From the IMG/VR virus record IMGVR_UViG_3300035666_000005, positions 1 through 64,000 of that record: a stretch of 64,000 nucleotides of DNA. One strand, written 5' to 3'. Positions 24,564 through 33,003 of the stretch are shown here, one piece after another. Origin of the DNA: a virus. The notes beneath the pieces are model-generated. The model ran no database searches. It was not told the origin of the DNA and saw nothing but the letters and a program-made list of their open reading frames with translations. The position numbers and the translations under genes are program-made. Position 1 is the stretch's first letter. The number at the start of each line of letters is the position of its first letter.

Positions 24564-25168
24564 TATCTTCTTTTAAAAGAAATATTAACTTCATTATTGT
24601 GGATATCATTGCTAGTTATGTTTAAAATTTCAAAATTATTGGATAATAAAAAATCTATACATTCTTGTTTTGTATTCTGTTGATCGTATAAAATATCATT
24701 TTCATTTGCGGCTTCTAAAATACCCGCTTCAACAAGTGTTATATATTTACCCAAGCCTTTTAAAACATTTAAGTCTGATCCTTGTGTGTCTATATGAAGA
24801 TATGTAATATATGGTATGTTATATTCTTCTATAAAAGAATCCAATCTTATGACGTCTACTTCTATTTTTTCCGTAACCGTAAAATCAGGCCTATTTATCC
24901 AATATGTTTTTGATTTTTCTGAAAAATTTAAAAGAGAACTACACCCCCAATCAGCATTCCCGGCAATATTAAAAGTAGCTTTACCATTAAAATTTGATAC
25001 TGCTTTTTTAATTAAAAAATAATTAGTTTTATCAACGATCTGATTTTCAATATGTGCAATTAAAAATGGGGTTGGTTCGAAAGCATAAACAATATTTATG
25101 GGATCATTAGCTAAAAATAAAGAAGATTCACCATTATTAGCCCCAATATCAAAATAAATTTTTTTCAT
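24563..25168 (-). CDS. FkbM-family methyltransferase
   Basis: 201 residues. The SAM-binding start YFDIGANNGES is at 5-15, followed by YAFEPTP (the acidic residue binding the ribose) and YLHIDTQGSD with LKGLG. These are the FkbM-type class I methyltransferase blocks. It probably O-methylates a sugar of the phage or host glycan. The ATGA overlap with the nucleotidyltransferase gene couples them. Confidence 0.85.
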   Translation of the reverse strand: MKKIYFDIGANNGESSLFLANDPINIVYAFEPTPFLIAHIENQIVDKTNYFLIKKAVSNFNGKATFNIAGNADWGCSSLLNFSEKSKTYWINRPDFTVTEKIEVDVIRLDSFIEEYNIPYITYLHIDTQGSDLNVLKGLGKYITLVEAGILEAANENDILYDQQNTKQECIDFLLSNNFEILNITSNDIHNNEVNISFKRR

Positions 25169-26523
25169 AAATAATTTTTAGTAAAATAAGATAAGTCCTC
25201 TGGAGTTCCTAGTCCCCACATCTTTTTAATATTAAAAGATTTTATTATTTTCTTATCGTTAATAGCCTCATTAAACACTGGGCAAACATAAAATTCATTA
25301 TTAACTCTAATATTTTTTTGAATCATTTGTTCGGCATATTTTACGAAATCAGAACCTTTTTTCCAAAAATAGTAACCAACTGTTGCTATATTTGATATTG
25401 GATTTTTTTCAGCAACCTCTGTGACAATACCATCATTATTTAATTTAACAAAAGACCATTTAGGATGCGTTGATTCAAATGTAACGATACCTCCGTCTGC
25501 ATTTGTTTCTTGCATTTTATACATAAACTCGTTAGAGTCCCATTCTGCAAACTGATCTGAATTGGCAAAAAACAATGGGTTATTATTATTTATATAATTT
25601 TTAGCTAATAAAGCCGTGCATGCCGCCCCTTCTGTTAAATCAGTAGTTTCAACTATTCGACAATTAGGCGTTAATAAATTAAGTAACGTGTCTAAATTAT
25701 ATTTTTTACGATGATTTTTTTGAACTACGTATATATAATTCGCATCTAAATTAAGATTTTCAATAACTACTTGAATCATCGGCTTGCCATTTACTTCAAT
25801 TAACGGTTTGGGAAACGTGTACCCAGCCTGTTCAAATCGACTTCCGGCCCCAGCCATAGGAATAAGAACATTTAATTTTTCATTTTTCCATTTTGGTATC
25901 ATATTTGTTTGTTTATTTAAATGTTTGTAAATATTATTATATGTAATATTTTTTGATGATTCAACTCTCATAATATGAGCTTTTGATCTATTAGCTGCTA
26001 ATAATCCATAAGGAGAATCTTCAATGATTAGAGTCTCTTCTGGTAAACATTTCATTATTGAAATTGCTTTCCAATATATTTCGGGATGAGGTTTTGAATT
26101 TTCAACATCTTCGTTTGATAATATTAGATCAAAATATTCAATAATTCCAAGTTTAGATAATATTACAAAAACTGTTTTACGTATACTATTACTACAACAC
26201 GCAATTTTATAACCTTCTTTTAACAAAGATTCTAGACAATTTTTAAGTTGTAAAGAAGGCTTAATATTATTAAGTTTTAATAAAGTTATTCTTTGTTTTT
26301 CTTTCCAAATTTTTTCATAATTATCGACTGGTAATCCTTTATCTATAGTAAGCATTTCGAGCTTTTGTTTAGTTTTTAAGCCATCATATCTATTTAAATG
26401 TTCATCCCATTCTATTTTATATTCTGAACCAAGCGCCTCATTAAGAGCGTTGAAATGAATATTTTTTGCTTCAATTAGCACCCCATCTAAATCAAATATT
26501 ATTAATTTTATAGATTGTTTCAT
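25165..26523 (-). CDS. HAD phosphatase and sugar nucleotidyltransferase fusion
   Basis: 452 residues in two domains. Residues 1-205 are a HAD hydrolase of the beta-phosphoglucomutase type: FDLDGVL (nucleophile Asp), CSNS, a conserved Lys in SKPHPE and IEDSPYG. Residues 218-452 are a nucleotidyltransferase: IPMAGAGSRF (NTP-binding loop), KPLIEVNGKPMI and a later GYYFWKKG. The fusion suggests that a sugar phosphate is dephosphorylated or isomerised and then activated with a nucleotide, giving an NDP-sugar donor for the neighbouring transferases. The exact sugar cannot be read. Confidence 0.88.
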   Translation of the reverse strand: MKQSIKLIIFDLDGVLIEAKNIHFNALNEALGSEYKIEWDEHLNRYDGLKTKQKLEMLTIDKGLPVDNYEKIWKEKQRITLLKLNNIKPSLQLKNCLESLLKEGYKIACCSNSIRKTVFVILSKLGIIEYFDLILSNEDVENSKPHPEIYWKAISIMKCLPEETLIIEDSPYGLLAANRSKAHIMRVESSKNITYNNIYKHLNKQTNMIPKWKNEKLNVLIPMAGAGSRFEQAGYTFPKPLIEVNGKPMIQVVIENLNLDANYIYVVQKNHRKKYNLDTLLNLLTPNCRIVETTDLTEGAACTALLAKNYINNNNPLFFANSDQFAEWDSNEFMYKMQETNADGGIVTFESTHPKWSFVKLNNDGIVTEVAEKNPISNIATVGYYFWKKGSDFVKYAEQMIQKNIRVNNEFYVCPVFNEAINDKKIIKSFNIKKMWGLGTPEDLSYFTKNYL

Positions 26524-26547
26524 TATTTTATATTTATTAAAAGTTTT

Positions 26548-27186
26548 TTATAAAAAAGTTCTGTCTGGTAATAATTTATAGGAAGAACAATCAAATTCTT
26601 CAATCGTGCAATGATTATATTTAATTAATTTTTCTAAAACGACTTCGGGATTCCAACTATTTTCAAATATATTATACACAGAATATATATCTTTCATTTT
26701 TATTGAATTCTTTAAATAATTAGAATTACCAGCTATAAAATGATCATTTATACCGAACCCTTTGCTGGCATGATATATCTTAGGAACAAAACACGCATTT
26801 TTAGTAAAATCAAAAATATATTTTGTTTCAAATATTAAATCTGTTCGACATTTTATAATAAAGTCATATTCATCATTTAGATTTTCAATAAAATTATAAA
26901 TTTTTAAATTATGAAAAAATTGAGAATAATGCCCTATTCGTCCATAATTTAAGTTTGGATTATTTTTTAACTGTTGTGTATATGGAAAATTTATTTGATT
27001 TAAATATTCTTCGGTAGGATCATTATTTTGGATTACAAAGTTAAATAATCTTTTGTCAAAAACTTCACTATCCCATGTAGAAATTAAAAATTTTAAATTA
27101 TGTTCTGGAAATAATTTATAATAATTATTTTTTACAATTTCAATATTGTCTCTAATTTTGCCCCAAAAACAAATTAAACCTTTCAT
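26548..27186 (-). CDS. Putative glycosyltransferase or WavE-like sugar-cluster protein
   Basis: 212 residues. The block EYDFIIKCRTDLIF near 105-118 (DFI-x-RTDL) is a signature of a group of putative sugar transferases in LPS/capsule loci, and GINDHFIAGNS follows later. No membrane segment. Very A+T-rich. Position within the glycan gene series supports a role in surface-sugar synthesis, but the activity is not assignable. Confidence 0.55.
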   Translation of the reverse strand: MKGLICFWGKIRDNIEIVKNNYYKLFPEHNLKFLISTWDSEVFDKRLFNFVIQNNDPTEEYLNQINFPYTQQLKNNPNLNYGRIGHYSQFFHNLKIYNFIENLNDEYDFIIKCRTDLIFETKYIFDFTKNACFVPKIYHASKGFGINDHFIAGNSNYLKNSIKMKDIYSVYNIFENSWNPEVVLEKLIKYNHCTIEEFDCSSYKLLPDRTFL

Positions 27187-27224
27187 TTTTTAAAAAAAAT
27201 TGATTTTTGTTATTATTAACTTAT

Positions 27225-27923
27225 TTAGTTCCATATACAAACCCTATTTTTAAATCCATATTCTGTTGTATAATAATCTCTTTTAAACCCTTCAGACTTT
27301 AACCATGGATTTAATGTAGATCCAATATCTAAATAAATATTATTTGAATTAAATTTGAATAATTGATGCGCTAGGATATTTCCAAACGGACCAGCACAAA
27401 ATAAAAATAAACTATTTTTTATATTTTCTTTTTGAATTTCTTGTATTAAATTATAATTTTTAATAAAAGCTGTCTCTTCTACTGGGTAAAACTTTTCTAA
27501 TTTAAAAGGTAAATTTTGAATTTGAGAATTTTTATTTGCAATAAGGTAAACCTTATGATTTTGATATTCTGAAATAAAATTTTCTTTATAAAATTTATAA
27601 TTAGAATTTACAAATATATTTGCAAAAGTTAAATGCTCATTATCTTGACCACTCATTTCTTTCATGTTAAAATGTTCTTGCCCCCCACAACATTCGCAAC
27701 TTATACCAACATAATAATTTAGATCCTTAAATTGAAATGATTCAATCAGCTTTTGTCGATAGAATTCGGTTTCATTATTGTTTAAATAATTAAATTCTCC
27801 ATTATTTATATTATAACCATTTATAATTGCCCATTCTCCATCAGCATATTTACTAAAACTAAATGGATGTTTTCTTTGAAGTTTCTCAAAAATTTTTTTT
27901 ATTTCTTCATTAAATATTTTCAT
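27225..27923 (-). CDS. Putative GT-D-type glycosyltransferase
   Basis: 232 residues. SFSKYADGEW near 22-31 (an R/K-x-x-DGE type start) and LFLFCAGPFGNILAH near 170-185 with YLDIGST are typical of the DUF1792/GT-D sugar transferase fold. A CECCGG cluster near 75-80 is unusual and could bind metal. It overlaps the UDP-GlcNAc epimerase gene by 14 bases, so co-translation is likely. The donor and acceptor are unknown. Confidence 0.5.
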   Translation of the reverse strand: MKIFNEEIKKIFEKLQRKHPFSFSKYADGEWAIINGYNINNGEFNYLNNNETEFYRQKLIESFQFKDLNYYVGISCECCGGQEHFNMKEMSGQDNEHLTFANIFVNSNYKFYKENFISEYQNHKVYLIANKNSQIQNLPFKLEKFYPVEETAFIKNYNLIQEIQKENIKNSLFLFCAGPFGNILAHQLFKFNSNNIYLDIGSTLNPWLKSEGFKRDYYTTEYGFKNRVCIWN

Positions 27924-28893
27924 TAATTATTTTTATTATTCTATCACTAGAAAATCCATCTCCATATGGGCAGTCTTCATTAATAATATAATCAATAACT
28001 AAATTATCAAAAATATTTTCTAAACTTGACGGAGATAAACACAAATGTAAATGATTTGTATTAATAGCCTCTGGTCTTTCTGTTGTTTTTCTGCACACAA
28101 TGACTTTTTTATTAAAAAAAGAACCTTCTTCTTGTAGCCCACCGCTATCAGTAATTACTAATTTACATTCAACTAATAAATTTAACAAATCTTTATATTT
28201 TAATGGCTCGACAACTTTAACATTTTGTAATAAGTTTTTATGTCGAATTACATTTGGATTAGGATGTATTGGAAGTATAAATTCTAAATTTGGATATTTT
28301 TTTGCAAGCTTATCTATTTCTACAAACCATTTTTCCATCAAATGATGATTTTCTCTTCTATGTAGTGTTACTAAAACTTTATTGGCATATGTACATTTTT
28401 CTTTATATTCTAATAAATTATCTAATATCGTATTTCCTACAACAAAACATTCTCCATTTGTTTTTTCATTAGTTAGGTTATTTTTAGATAAATTTGTCGG
28501 GCAAAAATTAACATGAGATAATCTTGATATCATTTGTCGATAACCTTCTTCTGGATATGGATGTTCTAAATTATAACTTCTCAATCCGGCTTCTAAATAA
28601 TAAATCTTTTTGCATTGATGAAATGCGGCCAAAGCACATCCAAAGGCAGAAGCGGTATCTCCTTGTACTAGTACAGAGTCAAAGTCGCCATTAGGAAATT
28701 GTAATAAACAATCAGCAATAATTTGATCTAGTCTAGAATTATTATTATTAATATTAATTTTATAATCTACTTGAATATCTTTTAATAAATCCATATGCTG
28801 CCCAGTAAATAAAAGTTTATAGCTTTTAAGTTTACTTAGCAAAGGTTTAATTTTAAGCCATTCTGGGCGCGTACCAAAACATAATAAAATCAT
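27910..28893 (-). CDS. wecB: UDP-N-acetylglucosamine 2-epimerase
   Basis: 327 residues, close to WecB/MnaA length. GTRPEWLKIKPL at the start, VLVQGDTASAFG, LEAGLRSYNLEHPYPEEG and ITDSGGLQEEG are the known motifs (Gly-rich UDP site, conserved Glu and Arg, His). It would convert UDP-GlcNAc to UDP-ManNAc, a donor for surface-glycan synthesis. It is the best-defined sugar enzyme of the cluster. Confidence 0.92.
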   Translation of the reverse strand: MILLCFGTRPEWLKIKPLLSKLKSYKLLFTGQHMDLLKDIQVDYKININNNNSRLDQIIADCLLQFPNGDFDSVLVQGDTASAFGCALAAFHQCKKIYYLEAGLRSYNLEHPYPEEGYRQMISRLSHVNFCPTNLSKNNLTNEKTNGECFVVGNTILDNLLEYKEKCTYANKVLVTLHRRENHHLMEKWFVEIDKLAKKYPNLEFILPIHPNPNVIRHKNLLQNVKVVEPLKYKDLLNLLVECKLVITDSGGLQEEGSFFNKKVIVCRKTTERPEAINTNHLHLCLSPSSLENIFDNLVIDYIINEDCPYGDGFSSDRIIKIINENI

Positions 28894-28894
28894 A

Positions 28895-29626
28895 TTAAAC
28901 TTGATTTATAACTTTAAAACCTTTACTTACAATATAATTTAGATATTTATACATATCTGGGATAGCAAATTTGCATGTTGCCTCCGCTCCATCACCATAT
29001 TCTATAGCTTTTAAACTGCCCCACATTTCTTTATTATTTTTGGGGTGTGGAGGAACATAAGTATTTAATCCATAATGTTTTTGAATTGCATATGAAAAAT
29101 GCATATCCTCACCAGCATAAAAAAATTCTGATGGCGGCATTTCATACCAGTAAGCAGAAAGCCATTCGCGTTCAAAAAACCAAGAATGACCTACAATATC
29201 AACCTGAACTGGCTCTTCATTTTTTGTTTCCCAGCCAACTCCATGTGTATGATGATAAGAATTAGACTTTTCAAAAATTACACCCCTAGCCCCTAAAAGC
29301 CCTCGATGTGTTTGCATGGTATCAAGACAATTTTCCAACCATTTTGATCCTGGAATTGTATCATCATCAAAAATACATACATATTTCGTTCGAGAATTCA
29401 AAGCATAAGCAAAACGCGACCAAACCCCCAAATTTTGATTGCAAATTGCTGAAATACAATTATTGATAACGGGTTGTGGAAATTGATTATATGTATCTGT
29501 GTGAAAATTTTGCCATATAAAAATATTGTGTGGCTGAATTGTTTGGTTTATAATAGAATTATATTGTTCTTCTAAATAATTAGGTCTACGATATCCGTTT
29601 AAAATTACTGTAATTGAATTATCCAT
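28895..29626 (-). CDS. GT2-like glycosyltransferase
   Basis: 243 residues. ITVILNGYRRPNYLEEQY is the start of a GT-A family 2 enzyme. CIFDDDTIPG near 80-90 holds the DxD metal site and GHSWFFEREWL near 145-155 is a following conserved block. A later GEDMHFSYAIQ recalls the acceptor/catalytic Asp. It probably adds a sugar to the glycan made by this cluster. Confidence 0.8.
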   Translation of the reverse strand: MDNSITVILNGYRRPNYLEEQYNSIINQTIQPHNIFIWQNFHTDTYNQFPQPVINNCISAICNQNLGVWSRFAYALNSRTKYVCIFDDDTIPGSKWLENCLDTMQTHRGLLGARGVIFEKSNSYHHTHGVGWETKNEEPVQVDIVGHSWFFEREWLSAYWYEMPPSEFFYAGEDMHFSYAIQKHYGLNTYVPPHPKNNKEMWGSLKAIEYGDGAEATCKFAIPDMYKYLNYIVSKGFKVINQV

Positions 29627-29634
29627 AATATATA

Positions 29635-30420
29635 TTAATCATTTTTTACAAATGGGTATTTATTAAAAAAATAGATTGGCCTCATTAGGTCATTTGGCTG
29701 ATCTAATATTGTAGGAAAACTATCTTTGTTTAATTCTGGTTTATTTTTAAATTCTGTTTTTCTAATAAAAGTCATTTCAAAATTTTCTGGCATTATTAAA
29801 TTATTAAAATTACAAATAGCACTACAATTATTATGATGAAAATGTATTGCATAATGTGTTTTATTAATTTTTTCAATCATACGCCATTTAATCTTATCAT
29901 AAGGCTCATGAAATTCAATTGCAATTTGTTTAAACTTTGATAACTGTTGCTCGGTTAAAGTATTCAACCAAAGATACTCATCTCCTTCAATATCCATCTT
30001 TAAAAAGATATTGTTAAGATTCATAATATAATTATGTAAATTTTCTTCGGTATCAGAGTTAACATCGGAAATTTGTTTTTTTATAAAAATAATTTTTTTA
30101 TTATCTGTTGGAAGATTATCAATCGAATGATCAAAAGCTGTACATACATTTTTATATTTTTCTATAAATGCTTCTTCAAAAGAAATATCATCTTTAACAC
30201 CACAGCTTAAAAAATTATCATAGTTATCAATATCTGCTATAATATAACCACCATCATTTTGCTTACCCAAGCGAATTTTAGAAAACGGCGATTCATAAAT
30301 TTGTAGACAACTTAAAGGAAAATCTTCTCTTATGTATTTAAATTTATCGAGTCTTACGATATCTGCAGGGTCAATCCCTAATTGACTTGCAAATGTAAAA
30401 TATTTGTCAGGAATTTTCAT
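29635..30420 (-). CDS. FkbM/Methyltransf-like sugar-modifying protein
   Basis: 261 residues. SKIRLGKQNDGGYII near 40-56 and LSCGVKDDISFE near 75-86, followed by FLKMDIEGDEY near 150-160 (the acidic loop for SAM) match FkbM-like methyltransferases, the second in this cluster. The first glycine-rich SAM loop is degenerate, so activity is uncertain. It overlaps the preceding transferase (ATGA at 30417-30420). Confidence 0.65.
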   Translation of the reverse strand: MKIPDKYFTFASQLGIDPADIVRLDKFKYIREDFPLSCLQIYESPFSKIRLGKQNDGGYIIADIDNYDNFLSCGVKDDISFEEAFIEKYKNVCTAFDHSIDNLPTDNKKIIFIKKQISDVNSDTEENLHNYIMNLNNIFLKMDIEGDEYLWLNTLTEQQLSKFKQIAIEFHEPYDKIKWRMIEKINKTHYAIHFHHNNCSAICNFNNLIMPENFEMTFIRKTEFKNKPELNKDSFPTILDQPNDLMRPIYFFNKYPFVKND

Positions 30421-31385
30421 ACTAAATTATCTATAAAATTTTTTAATTTTTCAAATTCGATTTCATTATTAATAGATTCTCTTATAGTTTTTGCGCACTG
30501 TTCTTGTATAGAATGTCTAAAGTCTTTATTATTAATAAAATTAAGCGCTTTCATTTTAAATTCTTCTGGCGTTTCAAAAAAGAAAGCGGTTTTATTTTCA
30601 ATACACCATTGCTGTAAGCTTTTATTCTGAGAATATGGTCGTGCTAAAAATACTGGTCTTCCAGTAGCTAAGCTTTCTATGATAGAGTAACCATAACCTT
30701 CCAATCTTTTAATATGAACTGTAGCAATACTATCTCTTAAATTTTTTAACATATCTTCTCTTGAGCATCGATCACAAGGTTTAAAATCAATTTCTTGTAT
30801 ACTATTCATTAATTTAAAACAAAAATCATGGTCGTGTGGGAATGCTTCCTTATATTTGTTAATATAAGAACCAAATATATTACCGTCACTAATTCCTTGA
30901 TACTTAAAAAAATCATAGTTTACTTCTGGTTTATAATATAAATAATTTAAATTATATTTTAATGATAAAAGAAATCCAGTATAATCTGCACAAAGATAAT
31001 TTCTAATTATAGAAAAATTATAAGCACCATCCCAATAATCATTTCCACTATATGCAACAAATTTACTGTAGTTTTTAAGGTGAGGGTATAATTCATTTAA
31101 AATTTCAGGCTGTGAATCAACACATGTTAAAAACATGATTTCTGGTTTAATATCAAGTATTTCTTCTTTAGATAAAACAAGAACGTTCGAGCCAATTTCT
31201 TTATTTGCTTTTTCTTGGGTCCAATAAGTATTCCATGCCCACATATTTTCTTTATTTTGCCAAGAAACATGATGAGTTGGTTTATATTTATCAGAAGGTA
31301 TAATTAAAGTATGCCCCATCTTCTTAAAGGAAGATGCGATACTTTGTGTTAAATATATATGAATATCTGGCCAAAAAATATGCAT
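30417..31385 (-). CDS. GT4-like glycosyltransferase
   Basis: 322 residues. HIKRLEGYGYSIIESLATGRPVFL near 225-250 is the E-x7-E type nucleotide-sugar motif of GT-B family 4 enzymes. HIFWPDIHIYLTQSIASSF at the start is the N-terminal Rossmann half. No membrane segments. It is the last gene of the sugar series on this strand before the recombinase gene, to which it is three bases distant. Confidence 0.7.
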   Translation of the reverse strand: MHIFWPDIHIYLTQSIASSFKKMGHTLIIPSDKYKPTHHVSWQNKENMWAWNTYWTQEKANKEIGSNVLVLSKEEILDIKPEIMFLTCVDSQPEILNELYPHLKNYSKFVAYSGNDYWDGAYNFSIIRNYLCADYTGFLLSLKYNLNYLYYKPEVNYDFFKYQGISDGNIFGSYINKYKEAFPHDHDFCFKLMNSIQEIDFKPCDRCSREDMLKNLRDSIATVHIKRLEGYGYSIIESLATGRPVFLARPYSQNKSLQQWCIENKTAFFFETPEEFKMKALNFINNKDFRHSIQEQCAKTIRESINNEIEFEKLKNFIDNLV

Positions 31386-31387
31386 TT

Positions 31388-32482
31388 TTATTTAGACAAA
31401 ATGTTTTTGAACTTTTCAAAAAGATATAAACATATTTTTTGATTTGTTTCGAGAAATGATCTTAATTGATCCATTCCTTGAATTTTTTCAGGAAAAATTT
31501 CTGAGATATCTTCTTTAATATCTTTAATAAGACCGTCGTCAAAAGAAATCCATGCCCCACTTTTTTTAGCAAATCCCCATTGAATTAACATATCTGCAAC
31601 TTCATATTCAGTCCAGATACTTTTTCCATCACTTCTTCCATGTCTAATTGGATAAGTAACTTCAACGCCATCTTTTTCATTAGTAGTTTTTCGAAGAAGA
31701 ATTTTTGACCAATGACCAATAATTTTATCACCCTCTACAATTTGATCTGATTTATATCTAGGTTGAAATTCAAAAATCCAATCGGCATAATGTTGTAAAG
31801 CGTTTCCTCCAGAACTATTAGTAAGTTTTGGATCAGTTTTTGCATATGGATTAATTTGAACATTTGAACGAACTTGAGAAATTAAACCACAAATATGTCC
31901 AAACGTTGAAAGTGGTAACATAATTCTGCGTAAAAAATTTGAAGTAAGAACCGCACCAGCCGCGACTTTAGCACTATCTTCAAATCCTTTATTTAAATCA
32001 TTTTTAGAAATAAGTGCGTCCATACTGTCTATAAGAAAATAATAGCGTGTATTTTCTGGATTATTTTTTATTAATTCTAAAATAAGAGTGGCAATATTTT
32101 CATAAATATTAGACCGTAATACGAAACATGTACCATTTTCCCATTTTTGAGGGTCGTCTACGAAACTAACTCCAGATATTTTTTTTACATTTGAATTGAG
32201 ACGCCCTTCAGCTTTAACAAGAAAACCTTTAGAATTAGGGACTGTTTTTAGAAAATTATTCATAATAAGCAAAGCAGAACTTGTTTTTCCACCACCGCTT
32301 ACTCCAGTAAAGCGCACAATTGCAGGAACTTCTAATGAACCTCCAAGCTCTGAGTCTAAAAGAAGAGACCCTGTTGATACTTGAAAAACTTGTTCGTCTT
32401 CAAAATTATAATGCGAATCTTTATTATCTTTAAGATGTGAAGATAATATACTTTTGCCTGTTACAGTGTTTTCTTTGCCCAT
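31388..32482 (-). CDS. RecA/UvsX-like recombinase
   Basis: 364 residues. Walker A GVSGGGKTS is at 60-68. FLIDSMDALI near 150 is Walker B, and later LISQVRSNVQIN resembles the DNA-binding L2 region. SGGNALQHYADWIFEF is the typical block after it. The size and order match the UvsX/RecA group found in T4-like phages. It should catalyse strand exchange in phage recombination-dependent replication. Its start overlaps the 32461-32814 gene by 22 bases. Confidence 0.88.
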   Translation of the reverse strand: MGKENTVTGKSILSSHLKDNKDSHYNFEDEQVFQVSTGSLLLDSELGGSLEVPAIVRFTGVSGGGKTSSALLIMNNFLKTVPNSKGFLVKAEGRLNSNVKKISGVSFVDDPQKWENGTCFVLRSNIYENIATLILELIKNNPENTRYYFLIDSMDALISKNDLNKGFEDSAKVAAGAVLTSNFLRRIMLPLSTFGHICGLISQVRSNVQINPYAKTDPKLTNSSGGNALQHYADWIFEFQPRYKSDQIVEGDKIIGHWSKILLRKTTNEKDGVEVTYPIRHGRSDGKSIWTEYEVADMLIQWGFAKKSGAWISFDDGLIKDIKEDISEIFPEKIQGMDQLRSFLETNQKICLYLFEKFKNILSK

Positions 32483-32814
32483 AGATTTAGAAATTGTCTT
32501 AAATTGATGACCTTATCTACATCATATGAGTTTTTGTTTTCTAAAGCAATATTATTATTTTCTATTTCAAATTTTTTTGCTTCTGGTAAATTTAAATTAA
32601 ACTTTTTATATTCTTTATTAAGAAATTTCCTTCCATCATCAGATAAAAACCAGCAAAGACTATTTAATTTAAACGATAAGTCAAGATTATTCCAAAAATC
32701 TTCGTTTGGAAAAATTTTAAATAAACTTTTGACCATTTTCATTTCTTTTGGCCAAATAATATTATGAGAATCTTTTATAAATTTTTTTATAAAATCTTTT
32801 TTATTTAGATTCAT
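32461..32814 (-). CDS. Hypothetical protein
   Basis: 117 residues from the ATG at 32814, 14 bases inside the end of the Cys-rich gene. A longer frame from 32901 would add a signal-peptide-like stretch, but that stretch is only an alternative frame of the Cys-rich gene. The product is basic, Lys/Asn-rich and helical with a Trp/Phe patch (FWNNLDLSFKLNSLCWFLSDDGRKFL). I see no known motif. It overlaps the recombinase start by 22 bases. Confidence 0.6.
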   Translation of the reverse strand: MNLNKKDFIKKFIKDSHNIIWPKEMKMVKSLFKIFPNEDFWNNLDLSFKLNSLCWFLSDDGRKFLNKEYKKFNLNLPEAKKFEIENNNIALENKNSYDVDKVINLRQFLNLWAKKTL

Positions 32815-32998
32815 ATTCTTCACAAGATTCGCAAAAAGTATGATTAATATTAAAGATATTACGCTTAATACAAGAAAAACCTTTTTGTTCATAGTCTCCA
32901 CCTTTACATGAACATCTTTTAATAATTTTGGTTATAGGTTCTATTGACCGATGTTTACATGTATCAAATTTAGTTTGAACTTGGATTGCTTCTCCCAT
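32801..32998 (-). CDS. Small Cys-rich zinc-binding protein
   Basis: 65 residues with six Cys: TCKHR, RCSC, SCIKR and FCESCEEYE. The C-HR....CSC-KGG....C......CESC-x-Y spacing resembles the Cys/His knots found at the N-terminus or as stand-alone parts of phage glycan proteins. It lies between gmd and the recombinase. A GTGTAA motif precedes it. It may act as a small zinc protein in the sugar module, which is inference. Confidence 0.65.
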   Translation of the reverse strand: MGEAIQVQTKFDTCKHRSIEPITKIIKRCSCKGGDYEQKGFSCIKRNIFNINHTFCESCEEYESK

Positions 32999-33003
32999 AT
33001 ATT

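Noticed and set aside
32815-32901. N-terminal extension with a signal-peptide-like stretch for the 32461-32814 gene
   Set aside because: It is an alternative frame of the Cys-rich gene at 32801-32998. The Cys/His pattern of the other frame is convincing and the ATG at 32814 gives a small, normal overlap.
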